Of a stretch of 64,000 bases of DNA, positions 45,205 through 58,175 are shown piece after piece (positions within the stretch are counted from its first letter, which is position 1; each line of letters opens with the position of its first letter). Below the pieces are notes generated by a model that did not search any database, was not told the origin of the DNA, and saw nothing but the letters and a program-made list of their open reading frames with translations. The DNA is taken from contig JANEZZ010001513.1 of NCBI GenBank assembly GCA_026122225.1, forward strand, positions 1-64,000, given 5' to 3'. This stretch comes from Heloderma charlesbogerti (taxonomy: Eukaryota; Chordata; Lepidosauria; Squamata; Helodermatidae). The position numbers and the translations under genes were made by a program.

Positions 45205-46280
45205 TAAACAACCCACATTCTACCACTTAGTGTGGATTAGAGTGTTGTGTGAAGAGCCCCACTGAGTTCAACCAGTTTTCCATCACTGACGATGGCCGCC
45301 CAGCTACTACAGGTGAATTCTCACCCAAGGTGTGATGCCCATGGCTTTGTCCTGCTTCCCCTCTAAGCATTAGATAATCACAGCTTTCTGAGTGTAGGAA
45401 CAGTGTTTCATGGCTAATAGTTACCAAGTACCCTCTAGTTATAGTCTAATTTGCTTTCAGATCAATCTCAAGTTGTTACAATTCTTTCCTGGCATTATTT
45501 CATAACTTCTTGTGTTGCCTATCAGCCATGCAATTTGTCACTTACCTTTGGTAAGTAACAACTGCCCCAGTGACAGATTGCTTTAACTTCTCTCTGGCCA
45601 TCCCGTGCTGCCACTACACCCACTCCCCTTCCCCTTTTGTTGCAGGTGTTTTCACCTGAAGAAATACTACATATTACTGAATAGAAACAGCAGCAGTAAC
45701 AACAATAGAGGAAATGGCAGTAAGTTAAGCACAGATGGGGAGAGAGCAGCAGGTGAAGAAGCAATGAGAGGGGAAAGTAGCAAGCAATGGAGGAAGAAGG
45801 ATTGGGGCTAGGTAGAGGCAGACCAATTAAAGGAAACAGAAGGCAAGGTTTGCAAGGCTACATAATATATTTTCATTATTTATTTGGAGGGATGTCATAT
45901 GAGAGAAAAAGAGATCTGTATAATAAGCATTTCGTTCTAATTTTACGGTCATCGTAAATATTTGTAACATGGACACACATTAAAGGAACGTGTATTGCTG
46001 GTTTTAATTTTGTAGAAACTGGGTTCCATATAAAACCTCATAGATTGAGAGCACCAAGCCAAAACACCAACCGCTACAGTTTTGGTTTTCTTTTGTGATA
46101 TGGTTATAGCACAAGAGAGGATGGAATTTTTCTTTCCACCTAAAAGGTACTTTTCACTCTGCCCACATAGCGCGTTTCAGTGACTAGCAGAAATGCAGGC
46201 ACAGACTTGAGGAAGCAAGAGGCCACATAAGATCTGTAAGCCAGAATTACCTTAGAACCCACTGAGGCTTTGTCACTGTA
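45205..46280. other. Intronic stretch, nothing recognised
   Basis: No recognisable gene or repeat ends. Confidence 0.45.
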
Positions 46281-46282
46281 GG

Positions 46283-46421
46283 TTTTTAAGGGTGCAATCC
46301 TATGCATGTTTAGACGGAAACAGCCCTAAAATTCCCCAGCTAGCCATGCTGGCTGGGGCATGCTGGGAGTTATAGGCTTTTTTCTTCTGTCTAAACACGT
46401 GTAGAATTGCACCTTAAACCA
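46283..46421. mobile_element. TIR MITE (GCAATCCTATGC family) with nested sequence
   Basis: TTTAAGGGTGCAATCCTATG then CATGTTTAGAC at the left is mirrored by GTCTAAACACG and TAGAATTGCACCTTAAA at the right. The middle holds the TAGCCATGCTGGCTGGGGC motif of the TCCAGATG family. Confidence 0.75.
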
Positions 46422-48129
<1,708 letters not shown>

Positions 48130-48392
48130 GTGGATCTGCAGGGGGACGAGGAAACTGTATCTTTGTGAATATTCAGTTGTGAAGGGTTGTGAAGTCTACT
48201 TGAAGTCTTAATACACTTCTCAGATCTCTTGTTGTGTTGCTTGTTGTGCAATGTTTTCAAGTTGCATGCCTGCCAACATGTGAACTGACCGGGCTTCCAC
48301 TTGAACAATAACTAGCTACAGAGCCTGGCTGAGCGTACACACATTATCTGCCAAAAGTTTAAGACCAGAATCTAAATAGGGCTTTGTTTCTG

Positions 48393-48398
48393 AATAAA
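48393..48398 (+). terminator. FAM110B: Possible proximal poly(A) signal
   Basis: AATAAA about 265 bp after the stop codon, followed by TTGTTTACATT and T-rich sequence. Use is uncertain. Confidence 0.4.
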
Positions 48399-49396
48399 TT
48401 GTTTACATTAAATGGTTCTATGGCTTCTTTTTAATACTCCTGTAGCCCCTTGTGTTGTTGTCTTCTAATCTTACCATTTTTTGTGTGTCTGATGCACAGG
48501 TATAGTTAAGACGCAGGTGTCTTTTCAACTTAAATCAAGATTTAAAAAGAGGAGGAAATGCCAAAATAGAACCTTACCTAGAAGGGTATCGTAGTCTGTG
48601 GATAAAATGAGCTATCTGTAAACTACAATGTGTAATGCAGTTGGGGTTTTTTAAGTTGTTTTCTGTTTTAATGTTCTCGCTGAAGGCCCCCACCCCAGCA
48701 CTCCCACCCATGACCTTTTTACAAACTGGAAAGGTACTCTACAAAGGTCTCTCAAGCTCTATAAGCTACTCTTTTGGGTGTTTGATGTAAAAAGAAGTGT
48801 CATGGCATGGCTTCACTAAACAGGGGGTATTTTTGAAAGAGGCTGACACAGTGACCAATGAAAATGATGGGTGGCATTTTAAAGGAAGGTTCCTTATCTT
48901 AAACTTTTGACAGGAACTGTTAGATCCTGTTTGCTGATCTTGAATGCCTTTAACTAGACAAAGCACATCATGATTAGAAGCTCCTGTTGCTGACTACTTT
49001 TTTTGTAGACTGGTTTGAGCAGTTCATGAACAGAAATTGGAAGCACACAGCCATATCAGTATAACAGCCTCTTACCCATAAGTCGAACACACTCAATATA
49101 GCTGAACTATATCTGAGAAATTGTGATTATGTTGTCTTAAATATGTTATATCTTAAGGCTGTGGAAGCTTGTTACAGCTCTAGGAAACTGTAGAAACATG
49201 ACCGTATGTAGCTTTTTCTTTTTTTTGTCCCCCTCTCTTCTCTTCTTCTCCTTGCCCTATGACGTTCAGTGCTGCACGTCAGTCTGTTACACTTTTTTTT
49301 TTACAATCTTGTGTCTTCCCAATGGTTTAACTGTCATGCCAAAGTGACAGTTGTGGTGCGTAGCGAAGAAGTTGAAAGTGCAGTGGTCTGCTTCAT

Positions 49397-49403
49397 TATT
49401 ACA

Positions 49404-49449
<46 letters not shown>
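49397..49449. repeat. (ATT)n microsatellite in the 3' UTR
   Basis: About 17 ATT units preceded by an imperfect CAATTATT start. It lies inside the long FAM110B 3' UTR, so its length would vary within the transcript. Confidence 0.95.
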
Positions 49450-49450
<1 letters not shown>

Positions 49451-49531
49451 TGCTTTGAAGTACTTTGCAGCACTATCTTATACTTCATCAGCTAATACGA
49501 AACTTTTTATTGTGTAAATGCTGTAAGACTT

Positions 49532-49539
49532 TGTACATA
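49532..49539 (+). promoter_or_regulatory. FAM110B: Pumilio-type response element in the 3' UTR
   Basis: TGTACATA matches the UGUANAUA consensus bound by Pumilio proteins, about 40 bp before the distal poly(A) signal. A short motif such as this can arise by chance. Confidence 0.35.
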
Positions 49540-49579
49540 TTTCAGTTCTTATGAGATCTTTAAAAAAAAGTGTTACGCT

Positions 49580-49585
49580 AATAAA
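49580..49585 (+). terminator. FAM110B: Distal poly(A) signal of FAM110B
   Basis: AATAAA followed within 40 bp by a TGGTCATGTGTTTCTCTTTT GU/U-rich downstream element, the expected layout for cleavage at about 49600. Confidence 0.75.
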
Positions 49586-49807
49586 TAGCTCTCGGTGCAG
49601 CTACTGGTCATGTGTTTCTCTTTTGTACTCTTAATTTGTTATGTCAAAGTAGATACAGGAGGGAGACAAAATATAATGACTGAAGGAGCAACACCTGGTT
49701 AAATGTTTAATGGAAACACCATCACCGTTGCCCTAGGACTAAACTGAATATGATCTTAAACATGTATAAGCATTTAATATGCATGATATTTATTAATATG
49801 CATGGTA

Positions 49808-50238
49808 TTTTCTCTCTCTCTCATAATACTGGAACCTGGGGTCATCCCATCCTGTGGTCATCCCATGAACCTGATTGGTGGGAAATTCAGAACAGATAAA
49901 AGGAAGCACTTTTGCTATGGAATTCACTACCACAAGACGTAATGATGGCCATCACTTTGGATGGCTTTAAAAAGGGATTTTGGGATAAATTCCTTGGAGG
50001 ATAAGGCTATCAATGGCTACTAGTCCTGATACCTATATGCTACTTCCAGTGCCAGAGGCAGCATGCCTACATATGCCAGTTTCTGAGAAACATGAGCAGG
50101 AGGGTGCTATTGCATTCATGTCCTAGTTGTGGGCTTCCCACAGGCAGCTTGTTGGCCACTGTTTGAGCAGAAATCACACAGCTGGACTAGATGGACCCTT
50201 GATCTGATCCAGCATGGCTGTTGCGTTCTTATTCTTTA
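49808..50238 (+). mobile_element. L2-like LINE 3' end
   Basis: CTCTCATAATACTGGAACC, GACCTGATTGGTGGG-type words, AGAACAGATAAAAGGAAGC, GGATGGCTTTAAAAAGGGA and GCTGGACTAGATGGACCC match the 3' end at 20998-21475. CATCC(C)AT(CC) is locally duplicated. Confidence 0.8.
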
Positions 50239-50242
50239 AATC

Positions 50243-50383
50243 AGCCTCCCGCAACCTGGCACACTCCATTTGTGTTGGGCTAAACTGCCAGCATCCCTCA
50301 ACCAGCATGGCCAGCTGTGGAATGCTGGAAGTTGTAGTCCAACACATCAGGAAAGTTCTAGGTTGGGGAAGGCTGCTTTAAAA
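50243..50383. mobile_element. hAT-type palindromic MITE (TCCAGATG family)
   Basis: CAGCCTCCCGCAACCTGGC at the left mirrors CTAGGTTGGGGAAGGCTG at the right; GTAGTCCAACACATC mirrors TTTGTGTTGGGCTA. Confidence 0.75.
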
Positions 50384-50389
50384 AGTAGC

Positions 50390-50760
50390 TGCACAGAGAA
50401 AGGTGTTAGGACTATGGCACAGAGTGACCTTTTTGATGGTTGCAGCCTCAAGAAAAATGCCCCCTCCCAAAGCTGTACTTGTTCCAGGAGAGAAGCTTTC
50501 ACTGGTGCCAACGGAATCTTCCCACTTAGGGCTAATAGTAGCTGGGGATGGTGATTTTCATCAGGACCAAACCTGGGGGAAAGGGTTTAAAAAAAAAAAA
50601 AAAGCCTTCCACATTCACACCGTAGTCCCGATCCAGGTCCCTACAGCTCCTATTTGCAGAACAGAAATCAGGCATGTTTAGTTAAATGACCAAATTTCCT
50701 TTAAATTAAACTAGATTCTAGAGAGGAAAGGGATTAAATCTTGATTGGGTTGTTTTTGTT
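50390..50760. other. Intergenic stretch, nothing firm
   Basis: CGTAGTCCCGATCCAGGTCC near 50622 resembles the inverted form of GATCTGGATCGGGACTGC at 25231, suggesting a shared repeat. Confidence 0.35.
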
Positions 50761-50767
50761 GTTTAAG

Positions 50768-50913
50768 GCAGCCTTCCTGAACCTGGCACCCTCCAGATGT
50801 GTGTTGGACTGCAGTTCCCCTCATCATGATGGAAGTTGATGCATTGGACTGCAACATCATGATGGGAGCTGTACTCTAACACATCTGTTAGACTACAGAT
50901 TGGGAAAGGTTGC
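50768..50913. mobile_element. hAT-type MITE (TCCAGATG family), rearranged centre
   Basis: CAGCCTTCCTGAACCTGGC then CCCTCCAGATGTG at the left and GATTGGGAAAGGTTGCTC at the right. The middle contains a CATCATGATG palindrome twice, implying an internal duplication. Confidence 0.7.
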
Positions 50914-51000
50914 TCTAACCAATGATTTTTCTCGTATGCTCACTAATTATTAGGCACTTTGAAACAAACCAGGAAGGAATAGATGACAAAGATATGGAGG

Positions 51001-51412
51001 GAGCAATCCTATGGCTGCTAGACAGTGGCTAGACGGCCATAGGGTATCTTGTTTTCCGGGAACTTACCTCCCCCCACTTCCGCACTGCCTCGGAGGCAGT
51101 GAGGAACAGTCCCGTCTTCTGCACTTGCAAAAGGAGCATGGAGCGGCTGAAAAGGGGCATTCCCAGGGGGGCGTTCCAGGGTGGGTAGGGTGGAAATGCT
51201 TCTCCAACACATCCAGTGTGTCGTACAGCAGCCTCCTCCCCCACTCTGCCCTCCAGCAGCTAGACAGACACAATCGGCTGTCTAGCAGAAAATGCAGGGC
51301 AGGAGAAGCACAGAGGGAATGATCCCCTCCGTGCTTCTCCTGCCCTGCATTGGATAGGCAGTCGCCTCTGAGTTCAGGGCAGCCGCCTATCTGAATATGA
51401 TTGCACCCTAAA
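51001..51412. mobile_element. TIR MITE (GCAATCCTATGG family), long form
   Basis: Left end GAGCAATCCTATGGCTGC and right end GAATATGATTGCACCCTAA are inverted. The interior is GC-rich, with GCTAGACAG and CTGTCTAG words facing each other. Confidence 0.65.
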
Positions 51413-51765
51413 TCTAAGATTTGAATATTGAAGCATGCATATTTTACAGCAAAAGTTAGATTAGAGATGGGCACAAGAAAACTTGAGACTCTGAATCTGC
51501 TACATTTTTTTTAGTACAATATCCTGGAACAGTGTAAGTGGAAATTTGCTGAGGCAGAACAACACAGTCACATGTAAGCTCTATTCAGGTGTTCTGTACC
51601 TGAATAAGGTAGCACACTAGCCCCGCTCCTTTCCTCCTTTGTCTTCTATTCGTGGGGAGTGACTGTCTGAAGAGGAGGGTTTCCTGTGTCCGTGAAGCCT
51701 CTCCACATCAGCCAGAATGCTAATTAGGGCTGTTGCTTCAAAAGCAGAAACACCTGGGAAAATGA
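51413..51765. other. Intergenic stretch, nothing recognised
   Basis: AGAGATGGGCACAAG near 51464 recalls the TAGGGATGGGCAAA end of the foldback elements but lacks a partner. Confidence 0.35.
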
Positions 51766-51767
51766 GG

Positions 51768-52160
51768 TGATTCATTCATTTCATTTATTATATTTCTATA
51801 ATGCCCTATAGCTGAGGCTCTGGACAGTTCACAAAAATTAAAAACCATTAAAAACATATTTAACAAAGTAAAAAACAAAAAGCATTTACATAAAACCATA
51901 TAAACAGATAACGCACCCAGAGAGAACATATATCTAAAAACAATTTCCAAAAACATCAGCCGAAGATGATCGAGGACCTTACTAAAACTCATTAGATGCT
52001 GCCAAATGCCTGAGAGAAGAGGGCAGTCTTAACCTGGTGCCGAAAAGATAATAATGTTGATTCCAGGCAGTCCTCAGGGAGATTATTCCAGAATTGGAGG
52101 GCCACCACTGAGGAGGCCATCTCGTCTCCACCCTCTGAGCAGAGGACTAGTAGGATCTAG
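51768..52160 (-). mobile_element. L2-type LINE 3' fragment, antisense
   Basis: On the minus strand, sequence for the conserved L2 C-terminus (the counterpart of 8260-8320) is followed by a poly-A-rich 3' region and an AATAAATGAAATGAATG tail. The + strand shows GATTATTCCAGAATTGG, GGAGGCCATCTC and AGAGGGCAGTCTTAACCTGG. Confidence 0.6.
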
Positions 52161-52325
52161 TAGTTGAAAAGGAGAACTAGTAGGATTGCTTTTCTTCAGG
52201 ACACTTTGAGGTAATTTAAAACGACTCTAGAAGCCACCACCACAGCCACCACCATCCCAATTACCATAGATTAGGAAAAGTATTAACAACCATGATGGCA
52301 TCCTTTTGGACTTAATGAGCAGAGT

Positions 52326-52348
52326 TAAATAAATAAATAAATAAATAG
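52326..52348. repeat. (AAAT)n microsatellite
   Basis: Five to six AAAT units. Confidence 0.85.
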
Positions 52349-52439
52349 TAAGCGATAAGGTTTCCTTTACGCTTGCCCAAGTGAGGAGAATAAAAAGAGT
52401 GCAATCTGGCAAAACGTACATTTGACAATAAGGCAAATT

Positions 52440-52830
52440 AAAAAAGGATTTGAGGAGCTTTAAGATAAACTGTAAGAATTTCATTAAATAGATCTGATAC
52501 CAGCCAGGGAAATTCTTCGACCAGTAGACAACAAAGGCAAGAATGAGTTGCTGAAGAAAGGATAGAAAGATAGCAAGAAAGCTGAATTCTTTTGTGATTG
52601 GTCTTCACTGTATAAAATGTCAGAAAGATATGCACTTTTTCCCAAGAAGGGCACCTAAAGAACAAAGTCAAAAGGAGTTGAAGGAGATGAAATTCTAGGG
52701 CTAATTGATAAATTAAAAGTTAACAAGTTACCAGGGCTGGATGACATACACTCAAGAGTTTTTAAATAATGCAAATGTGAAATCGTGGATTATCTGACCA
52801 AAACAGTCAACCTTTAAAAAAGCAAATCCT
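52440..52830 (+). mobile_element. L2/CR1-type LINE fragment, N-terminal RT region
   Basis: Encodes, with breaks, a KLKVNKLPGLDDIHSRVF-like segment (52711-52767), the counterpart of the SPGPDELHPRV block in the CR1 copies. The preceding region has the lysine-rich linker. Heavily decayed. Confidence 0.6.
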
Positions 52831-52960
52831 TACTGAAAGATAGCTGGTGTAACATCACTTAAAAAAAAAAAAAAAGAGCTAGGGAAGAGCCATTAGCTAG
52901 TTAATGTTTGCCCCAGATAAACTGGTATTACTTCTTACTCATATTTTATTTTACTGAAGA

Positions 52961-52999
<39 letters not shown>
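52961..52999. repeat. (GT)n microsatellite
   Basis: About 18 GT units; the Cys/Val frames across it are artefacts. Confidence 0.97.
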
Positions 53000-53179
53000 G
53001 CAACATGCCAAACCAAGTAACAAAGACAAACAAGGATAAGAGAGCATATAACAAATATAATGAAGTCATAGACCAAAAGATGACTAAAATAGATTACCAC
53101 ATGATTATGAATCAGATAAGTGTATCTTTCCAAAAGACAAATGAGATGACTTTAACCCTTCACTGAGGTAGGAGATTAA

Positions 53180-54395
53180 GAGAAACCGTGTTCAAATAAA
53201 GAATCTTGTTGAGCTGCATCCCTTTCCAGTCTATTTTAACTTTTTAGGCAGTGTCAAAAACAGATCCTTGTGAACCAATTCTGGAATGAATAGAGGAGCT
53301 TTTCCCAATGTCTGCCTCCATTCTAGCTGCTGTATGGAAAAATATGATGAGGTCCTTGCAGAGAAGCTGTTCTTGAACCATTTCATATATTGAACGAGGC
53401 ACTAACGAGGGGTCAAGTGGTATCATGCAATGTTCAGTGTCCAATCTAATCTCAAAAACTGTTTGCAGAATGTCTTAACAGCCTTACAAGTCTGCCACGT
53501 ATGTATTGGAGTCCCCTTTCCCTTGCATCCCCTCAAATATGAGGGAAACACTCTTTGTTAATGTGATGAAAGTGGACAAGGAGATAAGATGCCACCTATG
53601 TATGAGTTTCAAGGGAGCCTCATATACTGAAGCTAAACTGGATTTGAGCAGCTGTGTAGTCCATATAAATGACCAATGTACCTCTGAAGTCAGAATCTCT
53701 ATATCCATTTCCCATACAGTTCAACTTTTATTGTTATCAAAATACTCTGAAACCAATATAAATAGTGGAGAGTAAACTTTTAGGTAACACATTTTCAAAC
53801 ACTGTCAGAGATCTAATTGCCTGCTGAGTACTTTGGGGGGTTAGATGCAAATTATCTTATTGATGTTCTTGCAGCCAATTAGCCTGATACCTTGAAGCTT
53901 TTCAGCAAGCTGTGCTGTGTTTGGCGGTCTATCCTTAACAAAGAAGTCCAGTATTCTATACACTCTGCAGTTTTCCCAAATCATGTGTTGCTCTGTATTT
54001 GTCTACAACTGTGAAATTGGAATTATCTAAAATTGGGAGCAAGGGCAATGTATGTAGCACTAGCTTTTTAATCCCGGCTCTCCACACTGTCATCATTGTC
54101 CTGAAAAATAGGTTGTGTATTTCTGTCAGCTGGCAAAGTGATGATAGTAGAAAGGGGGCTGCCCTTAGTAACAGGAATTGAGGCAAAATTTCCATGGAAA
54201 ACCAAAGGAGACTCATTCTGGATAAGATGGATTAACTGTTTTAACTGAAGTGGAACATAATAGAATCTGAGATTATGGAACCCAAATTCCTCTATTGTGA
54301 TCTGTCTATATAATGTGTATTTTACTTATTCTAGAGCTCTTTGAGGTGGGGCTGGGTTGTAGAGATCCTTGAGTAATTTTGGCACATCTGAGGTT
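53180..54395 (-). mobile_element. L1-type LINE ORF2 C-terminal remnant, antisense
   Basis: The minus frame 53244-53444 includes KDLIIFFHTAARMEADI, resembling the L1 ORF2 C-terminal TAAR region. Frame 53484-53708 has PLKLIHRWHLISLSTF followed by a CW(R)CKGKGDS-like zinc-knuckle remnant. Frame 53956-54216 has MMTVWRAGIKK and LLPILDNSNF, as in L1 linker sequences. Many stops; inactive. Confidence 0.65.
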
Positions 54396-54410
54396 CTGCA
54401 AGAAAAACAA

Positions 54411-54566
54411 CAGTGGAGGCTGGTGGCTCCGATGTCCGTGGGTGGTGAATCCGCTCCAGGTTTCGGTCAGTATTCTAAAGCACCTTGGATAGTTCCTTTA
54501 GCGTTCTGACTGAAACCTGGAGTGGATTCACCATCCCACTGACACCAGAGCCACCAGCCTTCACTG
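54411..54566. mobile_element. hAT-type MITE, complete (CAGTGGAGGCTGGTGG)
   Basis: Exact 8-bp target-site duplication AAAAACAA at 54403-54410 and 54567-54574. Terminal inverted repeats CAGTGGAGGCTGGTGGCTC and GAGCCACCAGCCTTCACTG. Inner arms GAATCCGCTCCAGGTTTCGG and CTGAAACCTGGAGTGGATTC make most of the element a hairpin. Confidence 0.9.
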
Positions 54567-54574
54567 AAAAACAA

Positions 54575-55035
54575 GCATAAAGAAAAACAATCCTTGCAGA
54601 AGTAGAATAAGTTCAGTTTCTGCAAACAAAAATCCTGCCTCACCAACTTTTCCTAATTTCAAGAGTGTCCTGCCTCCTTCACATATGAATTGTGTGATGG
54701 GGACATCACATGGTTACTTGGAGTGGGGCTTGCCTTGTCCCCAGATTGCCATGGGTTGACACAGACTGCTCCATAGGGATAGCCTCCACAAGAACAGCAG
54801 AGTCTTCCACAAGATGGAACCTCCAATCGTGAAGCGGTTTTGATCCCATGGAAGCCTCCACTGCAGCAGATGCTCACAGGGAGGCATTCGCTAGGCAGAT
54901 GGCCCACACCGATGTGTGGATATCTGGGGGCATGTCCAGCAGTATGGCCCCGCTTCTAGTAATCATGTGATGCCCGCTTTGTGTGGCTCGTGAGTGCAGG
55001 GGGATTCTGTCATCAGGCACGCACATGGGGTTAAC
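54575..55035. other. Intergenic stretch, nothing recognised
   Basis: Moderate GC content, no recognisable repeat or gene. Confidence 0.45.
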
Positions 55036-55039
55036 CCAG

Positions 55040-55360
55040 CACCTTTTATATGGCTAAAGAAATATTGCCAGAATAGAATTGCATTCTTTGTGTGCTTGGA
55101 TTTTCAAGACGTTGTTGACCAAGTCTCTAACCCAAAGACTGGACTTAAAAGTCACGGGATATGAGGATAAGCCCTCTTATGGATTGGTAATGATAGGAAT
55201 AAAGAGTTTTCACAATGAAAGGAAGTCAGTTGAGGTATTTCAAGGATCTGTTTTGGGACTAGTGCTATTTAATGTATTGATAATGATGCAGAGTCAGAGG
55301 TGAAAGAGCTTGAAGGATTTGACAAGGATTTCTCCAAACTAGATGAATGGATTAAAAAAA
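55040..55360 (+). mobile_element. L2/CR1-type LINE fragment, central RT region
   Basis: Decayed frames give VFQGSVLGLVLFN (the counterpart of PQGSVLGPVLFN) near 55231-55272, followed by a counterpart of the KDLSKL...W region. It may belong to the same insertion as 52440-52830 but is treated separately. Confidence 0.6.
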
Positions 55361-55654
55361 ATAGCAAACAAGATCCAATGTAAATTAGTGTAAAATAGTG
55401 TGTATTGGGGCCACACACACACCCCACCACCCAAAAAGCACACAAGACCCTGCCAGCTGCTGTGCCCATCTACCCCAGAATGAGTATCAGCAGTGGAGGA
55501 GTGTTACTCATCTCTGCTAAATAGCCAGCCAGCATCATAGAAGGTAACCAGGTCAGGGGAGGAGAGTTATGCAAGCTTATTATACACATCTGTGTATCTG
55601 AGAGAGAGATCAAGAGGGACTGGGATCTGACTGTTGTTTATGTGTACATCAGGG

Positions 55655-56045
55655 GTGGGGAACCTCAGACCAGGAGCCAAATACAGATCTCCTGGGGTCC
55701 CAATCCTGTCATCCCAAGGTTCCTCAGATGGCCACACCCTCTTCTTCTGGCTCTGTATCTTTTTCTCCAACCACTGATTGTGTGTTGGTTTTCTGGCTTT
55801 TGTATAGTTTTTTTCCCCATTCTAAAAGGCTGAAATGCCTCTCCTAAGGCTTAGTTACTGGTAGGAAGGGTTTTAAGCTACAATATGCTGGTATTTTTTG
55901 TATTTTTATCCCACCCATTTTGGCTTTGGCCCTGCCCCCTTTGCCTTTGACCCCACCCACAACTAGAGTGTGGCCCCCGAGAACTTCTCCAAAACTGAAT
56001 TCAGCACTTCATCTGAAAGGTGCTCCCACCCCATTGTGCATGGTG
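55655..56045. mobile_element. MITE-like fragment (AGGGGTGGGGAACC start)
   Basis: Begins CAGGGGTGGGGAACCTCAG, a common palindromic hAT MITE start, and contains GGCCACACCCTCTTCTTC and TGGCCCTGCCCCC-type words later. No clear right end. Confidence 0.4.
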
Positions 56046-56249
56046 AGAGACTGAGAAAGTGCATATTTCCTGCATATTTAATTCTTTGTCCATATAATTT
56101 ATATGTGTGCCTTGACCTGAGTAAATGGATAACTTGAATTATCTGCTCTGCACGTCCTTTGGATCTATTGAGACTAGTCCTAACTCAGTCTTACCCATCT
56201 GTAAAATGGACAAACATTTCTTATATTCTTCAATCCTTGAGAATTTTAT

Positions 56250-56275
56250 ATATATATATACACACACACACATAC
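56250..56275. repeat. (TA)n(CA)n microsatellite
   Basis: A TA run continuing directly into a CA run. Confidence 0.9.
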
Positions 56276-56276
56276 A

Positions 56277-57645
56277 TATCAGGTATCTTTGACCCAAGTA
56301 AGAAGCTTGGTTTTCTCTCTTGACTGATTTGCATTTCCTGCTTCTAATTGTGGCGTGGTTGTGGTATATTGCATTGCATGGTGATCTGTGGTGGTTTGAT
56401 ATTATGTGCGTATAGTACTTTTTTACTGGAGAATACTTGCGATAACACCTTGGATAACCAAACTCTTCCTGTTAAGTCCCCTGCCCCAAGCAAACCACAG
56501 GCCCCTCTACGGTAGCATATTCTGTTTTTAATTTCCTGAATTGGCAGCTGTATTACCAGGATTTGCTTCTGCTTACTTGATAGTTTTATTTATTTATTAG
56601 ATTTATTAGCCAGCCACCTGGCCGGCCAGCCAGCCTTTCTAGTTCAAATAGGATAAGTGGCATGTGCACTTCTGTTAGCAGGAATTCTCCTTGCCAAAAA
56701 GCATTGAACTAACTTGCAAGTGTGCATGTCATCCTCAACTCCGTTTCAAGATTCTGGAACAATGAAAGTGACTTCCTTCATATGCCCCAGGGGGGGAGAA
56801 TCATGAGAAAGTTGAAATGCAGCTGTTCTCTCACTACCTTCATCTTTTGCATTTAAATGCCAGTATAAAAATGGAGAAATAGAGAAATACTAGTATAAAA
56901 TAGAGAAATTATGAGGAAAAGGTTGGGATAGAAGTTATTAAATTCAATTTTTGAACTAGAGACTGCTGTGTTTGCTTGTGCACCATCTGACAATCAAGGG
57001 CTTCTGAAGGGCAGCCACGGAAGGAATAATGTGTTTGGCAGGAATTCAGCAATCAAAAAACACATTTAGAAAATGCAGCCAATCAGCATTGCTGACTTTT
57101 CTTTTTCCCCCTGTAGCTTCATCCATCCGTGGAGGCTGCACATATTTGATTCAAGTCTCCCTGCTCGTTCAATGAGAAACAAAGTGCTTAATGGAGCTCT
57201 GGGAAAGGGAGTTGAATAAACTCTACAGAAGTCTATCACCTGAAAAGTGCCAAGTCTCAGTAGCTGGAGCACAGTCTCCCTTGCCTGTATGTAATGCTAT
57301 AATTTTCGGCTTCTGACCAAATTTCTTTTTTAAAAGTACACAAGTAGCATAAACATCAGTATAAAGGGGATTAAAAGGCTAGAGTGTGTAGATTGATGGG
57401 ATTGCTCTGTGATAGGTGCCCAGGTGATTACACATCAACACAGCCAGATGGTCTATATTGCAAAAAATGAAAGGATTTTGGTGGTGATGCCAGTGAAACT
57501 GGCTGGCTGAGTTGTGCAAGATCATGGGGTTTTCATGAACGTGCTAACTGCTCAGGAATGGAACAGTTAATACTACATGCTAGTTTTGTTTGTATTTATA
57601 TAAGGATGGAAGACAAATTTGGTTCAGTACACATTTTAATTCATA
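56277..57645. other. Intergenic stretch, nothing recognised
   Basis: A short GGCCGGCCAGCCAGCC run near 56615-56635 and AATTTAT runs; no gene recognised. Confidence 0.45.
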
Positions 57646-57649
57646 TGTA

Positions 57650-58050
57650 CCTAATTATGCATTTTTGAACCATGTTCCAACCTCGGAAGGCGGAGTCGGA
57701 GATCCAACACTCCTCCCCACCCACTCGCAGTTGGTTCAGTGCCCTCTGAAGTTGGAAAAGTGACCTCAGAGGAGGGTGGATGGGGGTGTTCTGGTGGGCA
57801 GGGAGGAGAGAGGCTGGAGAGGCCGGGATACGAGTTATATGGAACCTCTTCCAGTCTCCTTCCTTTCCCCTCCAAAATGCCCTTGCTAGATTAGCTAAAA
57901 AGCCCGTCTAGCAAAATCTGCAGGGCAGGGGGATGGGGGGGGTGAAGATCAGCTCCGCCTCTCCTCCCACACTGCATTGGATGATTGAACACCTCCAAGT
58001 TCTGGGTCTTCCAGTCACCAAGGGCTCAATTGATAGAGTTGCGCCCTTAG
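57650..58050. mobile_element. TIR MITE (GCAATCCTAT family), decayed long form
   Basis: CCAACCTCGGAAGGCGGAG, CACTGCATTGGATGATTG and AGAGTTGCGCCCTTAG parallel the copies at 41447 (CCAACCTCGGAACC) and 51001 (TGCATTGGATAGGC and ATTGCACCC). The left end is lost or decayed. Confidence 0.5.
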
Positions 58051-58175
58051 AGATTTTACTGTATTGGTATACAAGCATTATAAATAAACAAACAATGCAT
58101 ACAAAAATATGTATGAGGAAAATAATGTTAAAAATACATTACCTTAGGAAACGTACCTGCAAAAAATATTTTGTT

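Larger units (their letters stand above)
48130..49605 (+). other. FAM110B: FAM110B 3' untranslated region
   Basis: AT-rich and free of interspersed repeats apart from an ATT microsatellite. Two AATAAA hexamers (48393 and 49580) allow a short and a long form. A Pumilio-type TGTACATA lies at 49532-49539. Open frames here are incidental. Confidence 0.75.

Noticed and set aside
48130..48308. Small open frames in the FAM110B 3' UTR
   Set aside because: Shadows of the coding region and UTR, with no conserved features visible.
52951..53166. Val/Cys and Thr/His repeat frames
   Set aside because: Translation of a (GT)n microsatellite.
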